Shown: one piece after another, positions 27,529 through 34,836 of the stretch
How the letters are laid out: every line of letters begins with the position of its first letter
Numbering within the stretch: position 1 is the first letter of the stretch
Source: Chromatiales bacterium (ex Bugula neritina AB1)
GTDB lineage: Bacteria > Pseudomonadota > Gammaproteobacteria > Granulosicoccales > Granulosicoccaceae
Assembly: GCA_001730015.1 (NCBI GenBank)
Contig: MDLA01000126.1
Span: 124,001 to 188,000 of the forward strand
Reading direction: 5' to 3'
DNA length: 64,000 bases
The notes under the pieces: generated by a model
Told to the model about the DNA's origin: nothing
The model's input: the letters and a program-made list of their open reading frames with translations, nothing else
The model's database searches: none
Translations under genes and position numbers: made by a program

Positions 27529-28344
27529 ATGCAGCTCTATTTTTCTCTGCTGACAATTGTGATGTTAGCGTTTTGTATTACTTTTGGTCTGTCTATCAGA
27601 TCTTTGCTTGCTGAGAAGTCGCTTCGCAGGTATTGGACCGTTTGTGTCGCCGCCGCGGGTGCTGTTGCGCTCGCAATATTCAGCGGAGTTTTTGTAGGCG
27701 GCAACAGTTTGGTTGCGAGCGCGTCTATGTTGCTGATGTTTGCGGTTAGTGTTCTGCTGCTCGGTCAGTTGTGGGTTGTTAAGCGATCCCTCATATATAT
27801 GAAAAATATTCATAGTATAAACGGCGTCAGTATTATTGACCCCCTTACAGGCGTTTACAACCGCTTTTATCTCGAGCAAAGGCTAACGACAGAGATAGCT
27901 CGATCACATCGCTACAACACACCTTTGGCTTTAATTGCAGTAGAAATTGATGAATTTAAGCTGTTTGTGGACGAATTTGGTCACCAGCTTGGTGAAATGG
28001 CAGTGCAAAAGTTGTCCGACAAGTTTGTTTCAATGCTACGCGAGACAGATGTTGTGGTGCGTTACGCAGACGGTCAATTTATCCTTATGTTGCCGGATAC
28101 ACCGGAAGGTAATACGCAAGGGCTGCTGGATCGCATAGAAACTGCGGTTTGCGGGATGGTAGTTGTTACCGGAGCCGGGGTAGAGAGTTCAATTAAAATC
28201 AATTCAAACTTTGGTTTGTCGCACTGTGTCATTGGTACTCAGAATGCTGCAGAGCTTATAGATGCCGCATTTAGATCAATGTATACCAATAACAGATTTT
28301 CCTGTGAATCTGATATTGTTGAATCAATCGGGGTTGTCGGGTAG
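27529..28344 (+). CDS. Membrane GGDEF-domain protein with a degenerate active site
   Basis: This 271-residue protein has hydrophobic helices at about 2-25, 38-58 and 62-84, then a GGDEF-type domain (about 100-260). The fold markers are clear: IDPLTGVYNRFYLEQRL, VEIDEFKLFVDEFGHQLGE and RETDVVVRYADGQFILMLPD. The active-site motif, GG(D/E)EF in active diguanylate cyclases, reads A180-D-G-Q-F184, so both Gly residues and the acidic residue at the Glu site are altered. Cyclase activity is unlikely; binding GTP or c-di-GMP, or a structural role, is possible. It follows the HtrA-like pseudoprotease by 229 bp on the same strand. Confidence 0.82.
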   Translation: MQLYFSLLTIVMLAFCITFGLSIRSLLAEKSLRRYWTVCVAAAGAVALAIFSGVFVGGNSLVASASMLLMFAVSVLLLGQLWVVKRSLIYMKNIHSINGVSIIDPLTGVYNRFYLEQRLTTEIARSHRYNTPLALIAVEIDEFKLFVDEFGHQLGEMAVQKLSDKFVSMLRETDVVVRYADGQFILMLPDTPEGNTQGLLDRIETAVCGMVVVTGAGVESSIKINSNFGLSHCVIGTQNAAELIDAAFRSMYTNNRFSCESDIVESIGVVG

Positions 28345-28504
28345 CTGAATGGAATCCTGCTTATCGCCGGGATCGCTTAATTGTAAAAAAATATGTCTGA
28401 ATTCGGGTCTGGAAAGCGCATGAATTCGCGCATTTTAACGGAGCATTTCGCCGAAAATAAAAGAATGTAAACCAGCATGAAAATCCAATTAACAGTGATA
28501 CACT

Positions 28505-28527
28505 TGCATAGTGTTGAAAACTATGCA
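28505..28527. promoter_or_regulatory. 8-bp inverted repeat upstream of the YegP-like gene
   Basis: TGCATAGT (28505-28512) and ACTATGCA (28520-28527) form a perfect inverted repeat with a 7-base spacer, 48 bp before the start codon. It could be an operator or a leader hairpin. No -10/-35 pair is obvious. Confidence 0.35.
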
Positions 28528-28575
28528 TTCTAAATTCTTTGTTGAGATTTGGAACTATCCAGATAGGAGATAATC

Positions 28576-28911
28576 ATGAAGGCTATATTAAAGAAGAGCT
28601 CGGCTGCAGAACCGTTTAGTTTTTCATTTATAAATGAACAGGGAAAAATGGTTTTACGCAGTGAAAATTACAAGGCTAAAGATAGCGCTAACAAAGGTAT
28701 AAATTCGGTTAAAAAGAATTGTACTGAAGACAGGCGCTACGTGTTGAAAGAGTCTTCAAATGGTATGTATTTCTTTAACATAAAATCCGCTAACGGACAG
28801 GTTGTGGCTACCAGTGCAATGTTTCCATCAGAGCAGGATAGAAGTGAAGCAATAAACTATGTGAAAAGAGACGCACCCGGGTGCGAGGTAGAAGAGCAAC
28901 TGGGTGGGTGA
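28576..28911 (+). CDS. YegP family (DUF1508) protein
   Basis: This 111-residue protein has two tandem DUF1508 modules. The first is FSFSFINEQGKMVLRSENYKAK with INSVKKN, and the second is MYFFNIKSANGQVVATSAMF with INYVKRD. The family is small, basic and cytoplasmic, with a proposed stress-related or nucleic-acid-associated role that is not established. The start ATG follows a strong AGGAG (28565-28569). An 8-bp inverted repeat lies just upstream. It is transcribed separately from the degenerate GGDEF gene, 231 bp away. Confidence 0.85.
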   Translation: MKAILKKSSAAEPFSFSFINEQGKMVLRSENYKAKDSANKGINSVKKNCTEDRRYVLKESSNGMYFFNIKSANGQVVATSAMFPSEQDRSEAINYVKRDAPGCEVEEQLGG

Positions 28912-29017
28912 ATAAGCAGTGCATTTCGCTGGATTCAACTACATTACCGGCAAGTTGTTTTTAATAAAAGATCGAATTGATTCAGGATACAGTTTCAAAC
29001 TAAAGAGCTAGCCGGGC

Positions 29018-29039
29018 TGCAGGTAGTTTAATACCTGCA
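29018..29039. other. Perfect hairpin between convergent genes
   Basis: TGCAGGTA (29018-29025) pairs with TACCTGCA (29032-29039) around the loop GTTTAA. It lies between the YegP-like gene and the convergent acyl-CoA ligase. No T run follows on either strand, so its role as a terminator is uncertain. Confidence 0.3.
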
Positions 29040-29137
29040 ATGCCCTGGCTATAAATATAGGGAGCCTGAATTCCCATCTTGCTTGGTATATATCACTGGC
29101 CATATTTGAAAGAGACACCCCGTGATGCAATAGGTGA

Positions 29138-30769
29138 TCAGGCGTCGGGGAATTGGTAATCGCTGAAATCCAACCGCAGTTGTAGCTTGTTTAGTTTACC
29201 GGTGGCGCCGTGCGGTAATTCGTCGACAAAGACCACGTCGTTTGGAATTTGCCATTTGGCCAGGCCGGTAGCCAGATGATCCAGTAGCTCTTGCTTTTCG
29301 ATTGTTGCCCCTTTCTCCTTTACCGCTACAACCAGAGGTCTTTCGTCCCATTTCGGGTGTGGGATTGCGATAACCGCCGCTTCGGCGATGGCGCTGTGTC
29401 CGACGGCCATATTTTCGAGTTCAATCGAACTTATCCATTCGCCGCCCGACTTTATAACATCCTTGGTGCGGTCAGTAATCATCATGTATCCATCATGGTC
29501 AATAGTGGCAACATCACCGGTGTCGAACCAGTTGTCATCGGCGACCGGGTCCTGGCTGTCGTCATTAAAATAACCTGATGTCACCCAGTGACCACGGGCC
29601 TGAAGTTTTCCGAAAGCTACACCGTCGTGTGGTAGCACTTTGTTTTCGTCATCTACGATGCGGATATCGATTCCGAACACGGATTTGCCTTGCTTGAGCT
29701 TGATTGGCAACTGCGCTTCGTAGTCGAGATCCTGCAAGTGCGGCATGAGAAAATTGAGTGTCCCGAGCGGACTGGTTTCAGTCATCCCCCAGGCATGTAT
29801 AACGCTAACGTCGTAGTCCTGTTCAAATGAACGGATCATTGCTTCGGGTACTGCCGAGCCGCCGATGACTACTCTTTTCATATGCGGCAGGGTGGCGCCG
29901 CTTTCCCGTAAAAAGCCGGTCAGCATCATCCAGATTGTGGGTACGGCCAGAGATAGAGTACATTTTTCTTCATCGAGTAATTGATGAATAGAAGCACCGT
30001 CCATCGCAGGCCCGGGTAATACTAGTTTGCAGCCATTCATCGGTGCGGCGTAAGTGACGCCCCAGGAATTTACGTGAAATTGAGGGACTACCAGAAGGAT
30101 TGAGTCGTTACCGGACAAACCCAGGCCATTCGGAACGGATGCCCCCAGTGCGTGAATTAGACTGGATCGGTGTGAGTAGACAACGCCTTTAGGGTTTCCA
30201 GTCGTGCCTGAGGTGTAGCAGATGCTGGAGGCGGCAGTTTCGTCAAACTCCGGCCATTGATAATTTTCATCACCCTGCTCAAGTAGTTCTTCGTAACAGA
30301 GTACATTTTTCAGCTTTGTTTGCGGCATATTCTCCCGATCAGTCATGATCACGAAGTGTTCAATATTCGGTAGCTGGTCTGCCAGACCCTCGAGCAGCGG
30401 AACAAAAGTGAGATCGGTGAATATCACTTTATCGCCTGCATGGTCGATTACGTAGATGAGCTGCTCGGCAAATAGTCTGGGGTTTACCGTGTGCAGTACC
30501 GCACCACTGCCTGATACGCCGAAGTAGAGCTCCATGTGCCGGTAACCGTTCCAGGCGAGTGTTCCAACCCGATCTCCGGGCTCGATCCCGAGTTTGGCCA
30601 GCGCGTCGGCAATGCACCGTGCCCTGCGCCCCATCTGCTGATAGTTATAGCGATGGATGGGGCCTTCGGTGGTTCGGGATACTACTTCGACATTGGGGTA
30701 CCAGCGTTCTGCAAATTCGAGAATGCTGGAAATCATCAGCGGGTGATGCTGCATCAAACCCTGGAACAT
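29138..30769 (-). CDS. Fatty acyl-CoA/3-methylmercaptopropionyl-CoA-type ligase (AlkK/DmdB group)
   Basis: At 543 residues this adenylate-forming enzyme has the AMP-binding motif [11 protein letters not shown] at 185-195, QFHVNSWG, the A5 motif [12 protein letters not shown], and the C-terminal hinge and catalytic Lys region [17 protein letters not shown] ... GATGKLNK. The N-terminus ([10 protein letters not shown]) and the [18 protein letters not shown] stretches closely resemble DmdB, which activates 3-methylmercaptopropionate in DMSP demethylation, but also medium-chain AlkK ligases. No dmdA, dmdC or dmdD lies nearby, so the substrate stays open. It is divided from ctpA by 96 bp on the same strand. 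Confidence 0.85.
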   Translation of the reverse strand: MFQGLMQHHPLMISSILEFAERWYPNVEVVSRTTEGPIHRYNYQQMGRRARCIADALAKLGIEPGDRVGTLAWNGYRHMELYFGVSGSGAVLHTVNPRLFAEQLIYVIDHAGDKVIFTDLTFVPLLEGLADQLPNIEHFVIMTDRENMPQTKLKNVLCYEELLEQGDENYQWPEFDETAASSICYTSGTTGNPKGVVYSHRSSLIHALGASVPNGLGLSGNDSILLVVPQFHVNSWGVTYAAPMNGCKLVLPGPAMDGASIHQLLDEEKCTLSLAVPTIWMMLTGFLRESGATLPHMKRVVIGGSAVPEAMIRSFEQDYDVSVIHAWGMTETSPLGTLNFLMPHLQDLDYEAQLPIKLKQGKSVFGIDIRIVDDENKVLPHDGVAFGKLQARGHWVTSGYFNDDSQDPVADDNWFDTGDVATIDHDGYMMITDRTKDVIKSGGEWISSIELENMAVGHSAIAEAAVIAIPHPKWDERPLVVAVKEKGATIEKQELLDHLATGLAKWQIPNDVVFVDELPHGATGKLNKLQLRLDFSDYQFPDA

Positions 30770-30865
30770 GTTTTCTCCGGAGACGTTGTTGAAGTCGTGA
30801 AGATAGCAAATTCGGGCTATCTATTCAGTTCAATGTGGACGCCCCGGAGTATTCCTTAGCTCTGG

Positions 30866-32179
30866 TTAACCCTGCCGGCTGAGGATTGTCAGACCTTTAA
30901 GCAGATTGAGTGCTTCATTTAACTGGTAGTCATCTTCAGCGAGGTTTGCGCTTGATTTCGATTTTTCCTTTTCAGGTTTTTTCTCGTCACCGTCTTCCGG
31001 ATTACTGAGGTGGCCTGACAGACTGGATTCCGTAATGGGCTCAATTCCGGATTCTTCACGTTTCGCAACACGCAGGTTGCCGGTAACGATATCCGGATCG
31101 ATGCCTTCTGCTTGAATTGATCGGCCGGACGGTGTGTAGTAACGAGCAGTCGTTAGCTTAACAGCGCCCCCGTTTGCCAGATTCTGGATCGTCTGTACAG
31201 AACCTTTACCGAAGGTTTTGTTACCCATAACCACGCCGCGCCCATGGTCCTGCATGGCGCCGGCAACAATTTCAGAAGCCGAAGCCGAGCCGCCGTTTAC
31301 CAGAATCACCAGTGGTGCGCCGTCGAGAATGTCGCCTTTCGATGCTGAATATCGTAAACGTGAATCTTCTTCGCGTCCGTCCGTATACACGATCAGACCG
31401 TCGTGCAGGAAGGCATCGGAAATACCTACAGCGGCAGATAGAACGCCACCGGGATTATTTCGCAGATCGAGCACCAGCCCGTTGAGTTTGCCGTCGGCAT
31501 CATCTTTCATTTTTTCGACCGCCTTGATCATATCGGCCGTGGTTTTTGTTTGAAAATGTGAGACTCTGACGTAACCAAAGCCTTCTTCAAGAACGCGGGT
31601 CTTAACGCTGGTGACTTGAATCACGGCTCGGGTAATGGTGACCTTCAGCGGTTTGTCTTCCCCCTCTCTGACGACGGTCAGAACGATATCGCTACCCGGC
31701 TTGCCACGCATTAACTTGACTGCTTCGTTGAGTGCGAGGCCTTTAACGGGTTTATCGTCCAGCCGGATAATTAAATCACCGGTTTGCATGCCTGCACGTT
31801 GTGCGGGGGTATCATCGATCGGCGAGACAACTTTAACAAAGCCGTCTTCCATCCCGACTTCGATGCCCAAACCTCCGAATTCACCGGAAGTGCCGATTCG
31901 GAGCTCATTAAACTGCTCCGTATTTAAATAGCTGGAATGCGGGTCAAGTCCACTTAACATGCCTCGAATAGCGTGCTCAAGCAGTTCTTCATCTGATACA
32001 TCTTCTACGTAGTTGCGTTTAATACGGGCAAAAACGTCAGAGAACGTCCGCAGTTGTTCTAAAGGCAGTACATCAGAGGAGTTATCCCGTGCTCCCACGA
32101 CACTGTGGCCAAGCGTGAGAGTTACGCCCAGAACTGTACCAGCAGCTAATAAGGTAAGTGGCTTTGACCGGATTGTCAT
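30866..32179 (-). CDS. ctpA: Carboxy-terminal processing protease CtpA (S41)
   Basis: A periplasmic S41 Ser/Lys protease (437 residues) that trims or degrades envelope proteins, including peptidoglycan hydrolases in other species. It has a signal peptide/anchor (about 1-30), a PDZ domain (about 95-175, with GLGIEVGMEDGF and PAQRAGMQTGDLI), and a catalytic core with the Ser in NGGSASASEIVAGA and the Lys in NKTFGKGSVQT. A Lys/Glu-rich stretch (about 395-415) follows. The envC-ctpA pair is a conserved arrangement; envC lies 86 bp upstream on the same strand. Confidence 0.94.
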   Translation of the reverse strand: MTIRSKPLTLLAAGTVLGVTLTLGHSVVGARDNSSDVLPLEQLRTFSDVFARIKRNYVEDVSDEELLEHAIRGMLSGLDPHSSYLNTEQFNELRIGTSGEFGGLGIEVGMEDGFVKVVSPIDDTPAQRAGMQTGDLIIRLDDKPVKGLALNEAVKLMRGKPGSDIVLTVVREGEDKPLKVTITRAVIQVTSVKTRVLEEGFGYVRVSHFQTKTTADMIKAVEKMKDDADGKLNGLVLDLRNNPGGVLSAAVGISDAFLHDGLIVYTDGREEDSRLRYSASKGDILDGAPLVILVNGGSASASEIVAGAMQDHGRGVVMGNKTFGKGSVQTIQNLANGGAVKLTTARYYTPSGRSIQAEGIDPDIVTGNLRVAKREESGIEPITESSLSGHLSNPEDGDEKKPEKEKSKSSANLAEDDYQLNEALNLLKGLTILSRQG

Positions 32180-32265
32180 ATCGACTCCATCGCCCCGATA
32201 CGGGACTTTCTCGATTGTTTCGTTATAGTATCATTTTGAACCAGAAATGCTGCTTTGTGGTTCGA

Positions 32266-33405
32266 TTAATTGGGCGAAATGTTGGTCATCGCTAACCAGT
32301 CCTGTGGATCTAAAGTGGTGGCGTTGTGTCTGATTTCAAAGTACAGGCGTGATCCGGTGGTACCGACGGGTTGTCCAACGGCACCCAGTGTATCCCCGCT
32401 AATCACGAATTGACCGGTTTCTACCACAAGATAGTCTGCCATACCGTACAGACTCATATAACCGTCTCCGTGGTCGATGATGGTGACGTTGCCAAGCCCT
32501 TGCATGTGATCGGCGAATACGACAGTACCGTCGAACACCACATTAATTTCCTGATCGGCCGGCGCTTCAACCAGTATGCCATCCCATTGCAAAAGGCCTT
32601 TTGCCTTAGGCTCTGCAAAACGATGTTGCAGAATACCCTGTGTTGGATCCGGCAGACTTCCACGCTGAGCCGCGAACTGTAGCGAGTCCGGAGTGGAGCG
32701 AATTTGGGAGAGCCGCGATTGCAGGGTGGCTACGCGATCCTGCTGGACGACAATATCGGCTGAGACCCGGGCAAATTCCTGCTCCAGTAACCGCCGCTCA
32801 TCAATTTTATCCTGCCGGTTCAGGGTAAGCTCGCCTAACGAGTTACTCAGTTCCTGTTCGCTCTGCAGCAGCTCCTGCTTTCTCCCGGTGAGCATGAGTT
32901 TTTGTCGGTTTGCCTGCTGTACGCTCTGTTGTGTTTTGTGAATGAGGTAATGCAATACCGCAATTTGTCGTCGTTGCTTTGTAGCCTGCGGTTTTTTCAG
33001 TGCTGTTGCCAGTAAAGATGGCATCTGGGAATTGTTCAGCCTGTTTTGATTATTGACCAGTGACTGTGATAACGCCCGTATCTTAAGATTGGCATTGTTT
33101 ATTGCTTTATCGATCTTTTGAACTGATTCGATGAGCGGGTTCTGCTTTGCGGACACAGAGTCCTTGCGGTGCTGAACCGCTGATAACTCACGAGAGATAT
33201 GGTCAAGGCGATCGGCTAGCCAGGTACGATGCTCTGATGCAGTTTGAAGCTCGGTTTTAGCAGCCGAAATCACATCTATATACAGATTTTCATTGAGTCT
33301 ATCGACGGGATCAATGTCCGTACCTAAGGAAAGCCCGGGCAACAAAAACGAGCACAGTAGTAGAATTACTGTCGATCTATCAAGATATTTAGTTAATTTA
33401 TTCAA
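32266..33405 (-). CDS. envC: Murein hydrolase activator EnvC
   Basis: EnvC is a periplasmic coiled-coil protein that activates amidases at the division septum. The 379-residue protein has a signal peptide (about 1-28), two long coiled-coil regions (about 45-115 and 150-235) and a C-terminal LytM/M23 domain (about 265-375) with TIIDHGDGYMSLYGMADYL and LYFEIRHN. As in other EnvC proteins, the zinc-binding set of active M23 enzymes is incomplete (LYGMAD where active enzymes have LYGH/AH), which fits an activator rather than a hydrolase. It is followed by ctpA. Confidence 0.92.
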   Translation of the reverse strand: MNKLTKYLDRSTVILLLCSFLLPGLSLGTDIDPVDRLNENLYIDVISAAKTELQTASEHRTWLADRLDHISRELSAVQHRKDSVSAKQNPLIESVQKIDKAINNANLKIRALSQSLVNNQNRLNNSQMPSLLATALKKPQATKQRRQIAVLHYLIHKTQQSVQQANRQKLMLTGRKQELLQSEQELSNSLGELTLNRQDKIDERRLLEQEFARVSADIVVQQDRVATLQSRLSQIRSTPDSLQFAAQRGSLPDPTQGILQHRFAEPKAKGLLQWDGILVEAPADQEINVVFDGTVVFADHMQGLGNVTIIDHGDGYMSLYGMADYLVVETGQFVISGDTLGAVGQPVGTTGSRLYFEIRHNATTLDPQDWLAMTNISPN

Positions 33406-33795
33406 GTGCTTATCTTATACATGAAGCAATATTGCCTGACTCGGATTTATTGGTTATCTCCAGTGGCGAGACGCCTTTTTAATGCTGATCCTGTTAATGA
33501 CTCGATAAAACGCGCAATTTGATCAGGGTGCATTCCAGTGCACGTTTGCCGGATCAACCGGCGATGAATAATCCGGTAAAGTATCGTTATTTCGGTAATA
33601 TACTCATCAGCCTGGAGCGAAAGGCCCTGGCTGTCTCGAATTATCCATAAGCATATTTAAAGAGTAGTGGATGCTGGATTTTTTGTTTGTTTGCTTCGCT
33701 TTGCTGATGCCGATTGGTTGTCCATGTGTTGTCAGAAAATATGCCGGGATGTCGAGGAGCAATAACAGCTTATTCGCCAGGTAACTGCTTACAGG
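33406..33795. other. 390-bp intergenic region, one possible tiny ORF
   Basis: No supported gene lies between envC and the metalloprotein gene. A short hairpin GCCGG-ATCAA-CCGGC lies around 33549-33563. A plus-strand ORF of 37 codons (33671-33784) encodes a hydrophobic N-terminus with LLMPIGC followed by a basic tail; it has only a weak ribosome binding site and I do not call it a gene. Confidence 0.4.
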
Positions 33796-34575
33796 TTACT
33801 CTATCCAGGCGATTTCCCGTGCAGTGGTCGTGTTTATACGGGTACTTCTAAGGCTGTCAGCCATTTGAGACTGGTTGGGAGAAATGGCAATGGATCCGGC
33901 CATTATTTCTGCAAAACGTTGCGGGTACAAAGGCTTGCTGTGGGGGTTGGTGAAGCCGTGCGGATAAACCGGAGCGCCGGTAATAGAGTATTTATCGATT
34001 GCCCCAACGGTATGTAAAATTTCATGAGCTATGACAATATTATTCTGCCGTGTTTGCCCGGGGTGTGAAAACGCATGGACAACACCAATAAGCCCTTTCT
34101 GCAAACCGACAGAGTGGGCCAGAGGGGTATCATTCTCCCCCGTTTGATAAGCGACAAAAACGCGGATTCTGCGCAGGTTGGAGTCATTGTCCGGCGTGTT
34201 TCTAAATACCCAGAATCGTAGTTGAAGGCTCCACAACATGGACTTGAGAGTGTCTGGTTGTGCCGGTAGAGGGGGCGGCATTGAATTCACGGTTGGCCCC
34301 AGTCGCGTGAGTAAAGGGGTTTCAATGCCCAGATTGTGGCGCTTTGCTTCCCGGCTCATCCATTGATCGATTTCTGCAAAATCGCTATCACGCAGACTAT
34401 TAATATAACGCTGTGTTGCCGGACTGGAATCGGCGTTTATGGGGTAAATCACAACGTCTAGCGGTTGGTGCCACGATCTCGATACCATTTTCTGGTGAGT
34501 TGAGAGCGCGAATAGGGTTGCCATCAGACAAAACAGCGCGGCTGGGCGCATAAATTTAAAGCTGAAAACCTTCAT
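33796..34575 (-). CDS. Predicted exported HEXXH zinc metalloprotein
   Basis: From the ATG at 34575 this 259-residue protein has a signal peptide or N-terminal anchor (MKVFSFKFMRPAALFCLMATLFALS). The mature part contains the zinc-protease motif HEILHTVGAIDKY, that is HExxH with a downstream GxxDxY, in VIAHEILHTVGA. An in-frame ATG at 34737 would add 54 residues that mask the signal peptide. I do not recognise a named family; the pattern is that of small bacterial metallopeptidases of unknown target. It is divergent from pepN. Confidence 0.65.
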   Translation of the reverse strand: MKVFSFKFMRPAALFCLMATLFALSTHQKMVSRSWHQPLDVVIYPINADSSPATQRYINSLRDSDFAEIDQWMSREAKRHNLGIETPLLTRLGPTVNSMPPPLPAQPDTLKSMLWSLQLRFWVFRNTPDNDSNLRRIRVFVAYQTGENDTPLAHSVGLQKGLIGVVHAFSHPGQTRQNNIVIAHEILHTVGAIDKYSITGAPVYPHGFTNPHSKPLYPQRFAEIMAGSIAISPNQSQMADSLRSTRINTTTAREIAWIE

Positions 34576-34836
34576 TGTAAACGCCCGTTTTTGACCAGCC
34601 CATTTTATTGTTGAAGACTCCGGCATGGTCCGTTCCGGCGTGAGCAATCGTCCAGTGATCAGGTTAGTCGCCGAAGCTATCGGCTGCCCGGGGAAAATCT
34701 GAAGCGAAGTGGCGGTTCCGACAGCGTGGTGTACCATTTAGCGAAGCTCGGTACGAGCGTAGTGTTTTGGCTTGAGTGGCTTCGACGAAGTCGTATTGTG
34801 AGAATTTCTAACTACATGCCCTGGAAGGTTCATTAA

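Noticed and set aside
33671..33784. 37-codon ORF with a lipobox-like LLMPIGC
   Set aside because: The ribosome site is weak and the lipobox lacks the usual pattern; left only as a note.
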